DNA of 64,000 nt, from NCBI RefSeq assembly GCF_030817175.1, contig NZ_JAUSYY010000001.1, forward strand, positions 992,001-1,056,000, read 5' to 3'. The notes below the pieces were generated by a model that saw only the letters and a list, made by a program, of their open reading frames with translations, had not been told where the DNA came from and made no database searches. This document shows positions 63,929 to 64,000 of the stretch, piece after piece. Position 1 is the stretch's first letter, and each line of letters opens with the position of its first letter. The position numbers and the translations under genes are program-made. The stretch is from Agromyces ramosus. GTDB lineage: Bacteria; Actinomycetota; Actinomycetes; Actinomycetales; Microbacteriaceae.

Positions 63929-63973
63929 GCGGTCGGTGCGTTCGGTGCGGTCGGTGCGGTCGGTGCGGTCGGT
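63929..63973. repeat. Nonanucleotide tandem repeat upstream of murQ
   Basis: Five units of nine bases: GCGGTCGGT (four copies) and GCGTTCGGT (one), in the putative murQ promoter. Related imperfect copies flank it. No convincing gene occupies 63876-64000; a minus-strand frame across it is Pro/Thr/Ala-rich because of the repeat. Confidence 0.85.
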
Positions 63974-64000
63974 GCGCCCAGAATGATCAATGCGTTCGGC

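Noticed and set aside
63502..63990. Pro/Thr/Ala-rich minus-strand frame running into murQ
   Set aside because: Its start is produced by the nonamer repeat and most of it overlaps murQ in another frame.

Overview
The window is chromosomal DNA of a high-GC Gram-positive actinobacterium. GC-rich third codon positions, many GTG/ATG leaderless starts, MurQ/RpiR recycling genes and paralogue types common in Microbacteriaceae point to that family (an Agromyces-like genus is my best guess, from general recognition only). I see no rRNA, tRNA, CRISPR array, transposase, integrase or phage gene. The content is ordinary core and accessory metabolism, densely packed on both strands.

Layout. 1-3.7 kb: a large sortase-type surface protein with six tandem beta-sandwich repeats, cut off by the left edge. 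3.9-10.5 kb: zinc alcohol dehydrogenase, EamA transporter, alpha/beta hydrolase, zinc metallopeptidase with proline iminopeptidase, malate dehydrogenase. 10.5-13.3 kb: a TetR regulator divergent from a drug-type ABC exporter whose ATPase gene is frameshifted. 13.4-18.8 kb: acyl-CoA oxidase, two tandem four-helix membrane proteins, RecQ helicase. 18.9-26.4 kb: a secreted nuclease/5'-nucleotidase fusion, a second EamA transporter and a Ski2-like DUF3516 helicase. 26.4-31.5 kb: an LGFP-repeat protein, a TetR regulator with a two-helix membrane protein, a frameshifted membrane serine hydrolase and a DUF1353 protein. 31.6-34.9 kb: phosphoketolase (frameshifted) and an Ala-rich membrane-anchored protein. 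35-42.5 kb: aldo/keto reductase, PhzF, a DUF3052-like protein, an ArsR-SRPBCC-VOC operon facing a second VOC gene, and a MarR-MFS-PfpI block flanked by a 36-bp direct repeat. 42.6-45.9 kb: a glucosidase/glycosyltransferase operon. 46-50 kb: two cold-shock genes around a desaturase, a frameshifted UdgX gene and an epimerase. 50.4-56.7 kb: VanZ, GAP-family and DUF2510/TM2 proteins, and a three-gene permease operon with a His-rich loop. 56.7-64 kb: an ECF42-type sigma/DGPF pair, a YbdK ligase, a monooxygenase, two exported proteins, a zinc ribbon, and murQ with its RpiR regulator.

The genes form small independent units. Three motifs recur across the window: (1) a -10 hexamer of the form TANNNT exactly six bases before an ATG or GTG, which implies leaderless mRNAs for many genes; (2) local regulators placed next to their likely targets with visible inverted repeats (TetR twice, ArsR, MarR); (3) four genes each interrupted by a single extra base, always in the same sense, which more likely reflects sequencing or assembly error than four independent pseudogenes. 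I did not find a clearly new defence, mobile or biosynthetic system. The best leads are the direct-repeat-flanked MarR-MFS-PfpI block, the permease operon with a beta-propeller partner, the nuclease/nucleotidase fusion and the over-represented octamer CGGATGCC.
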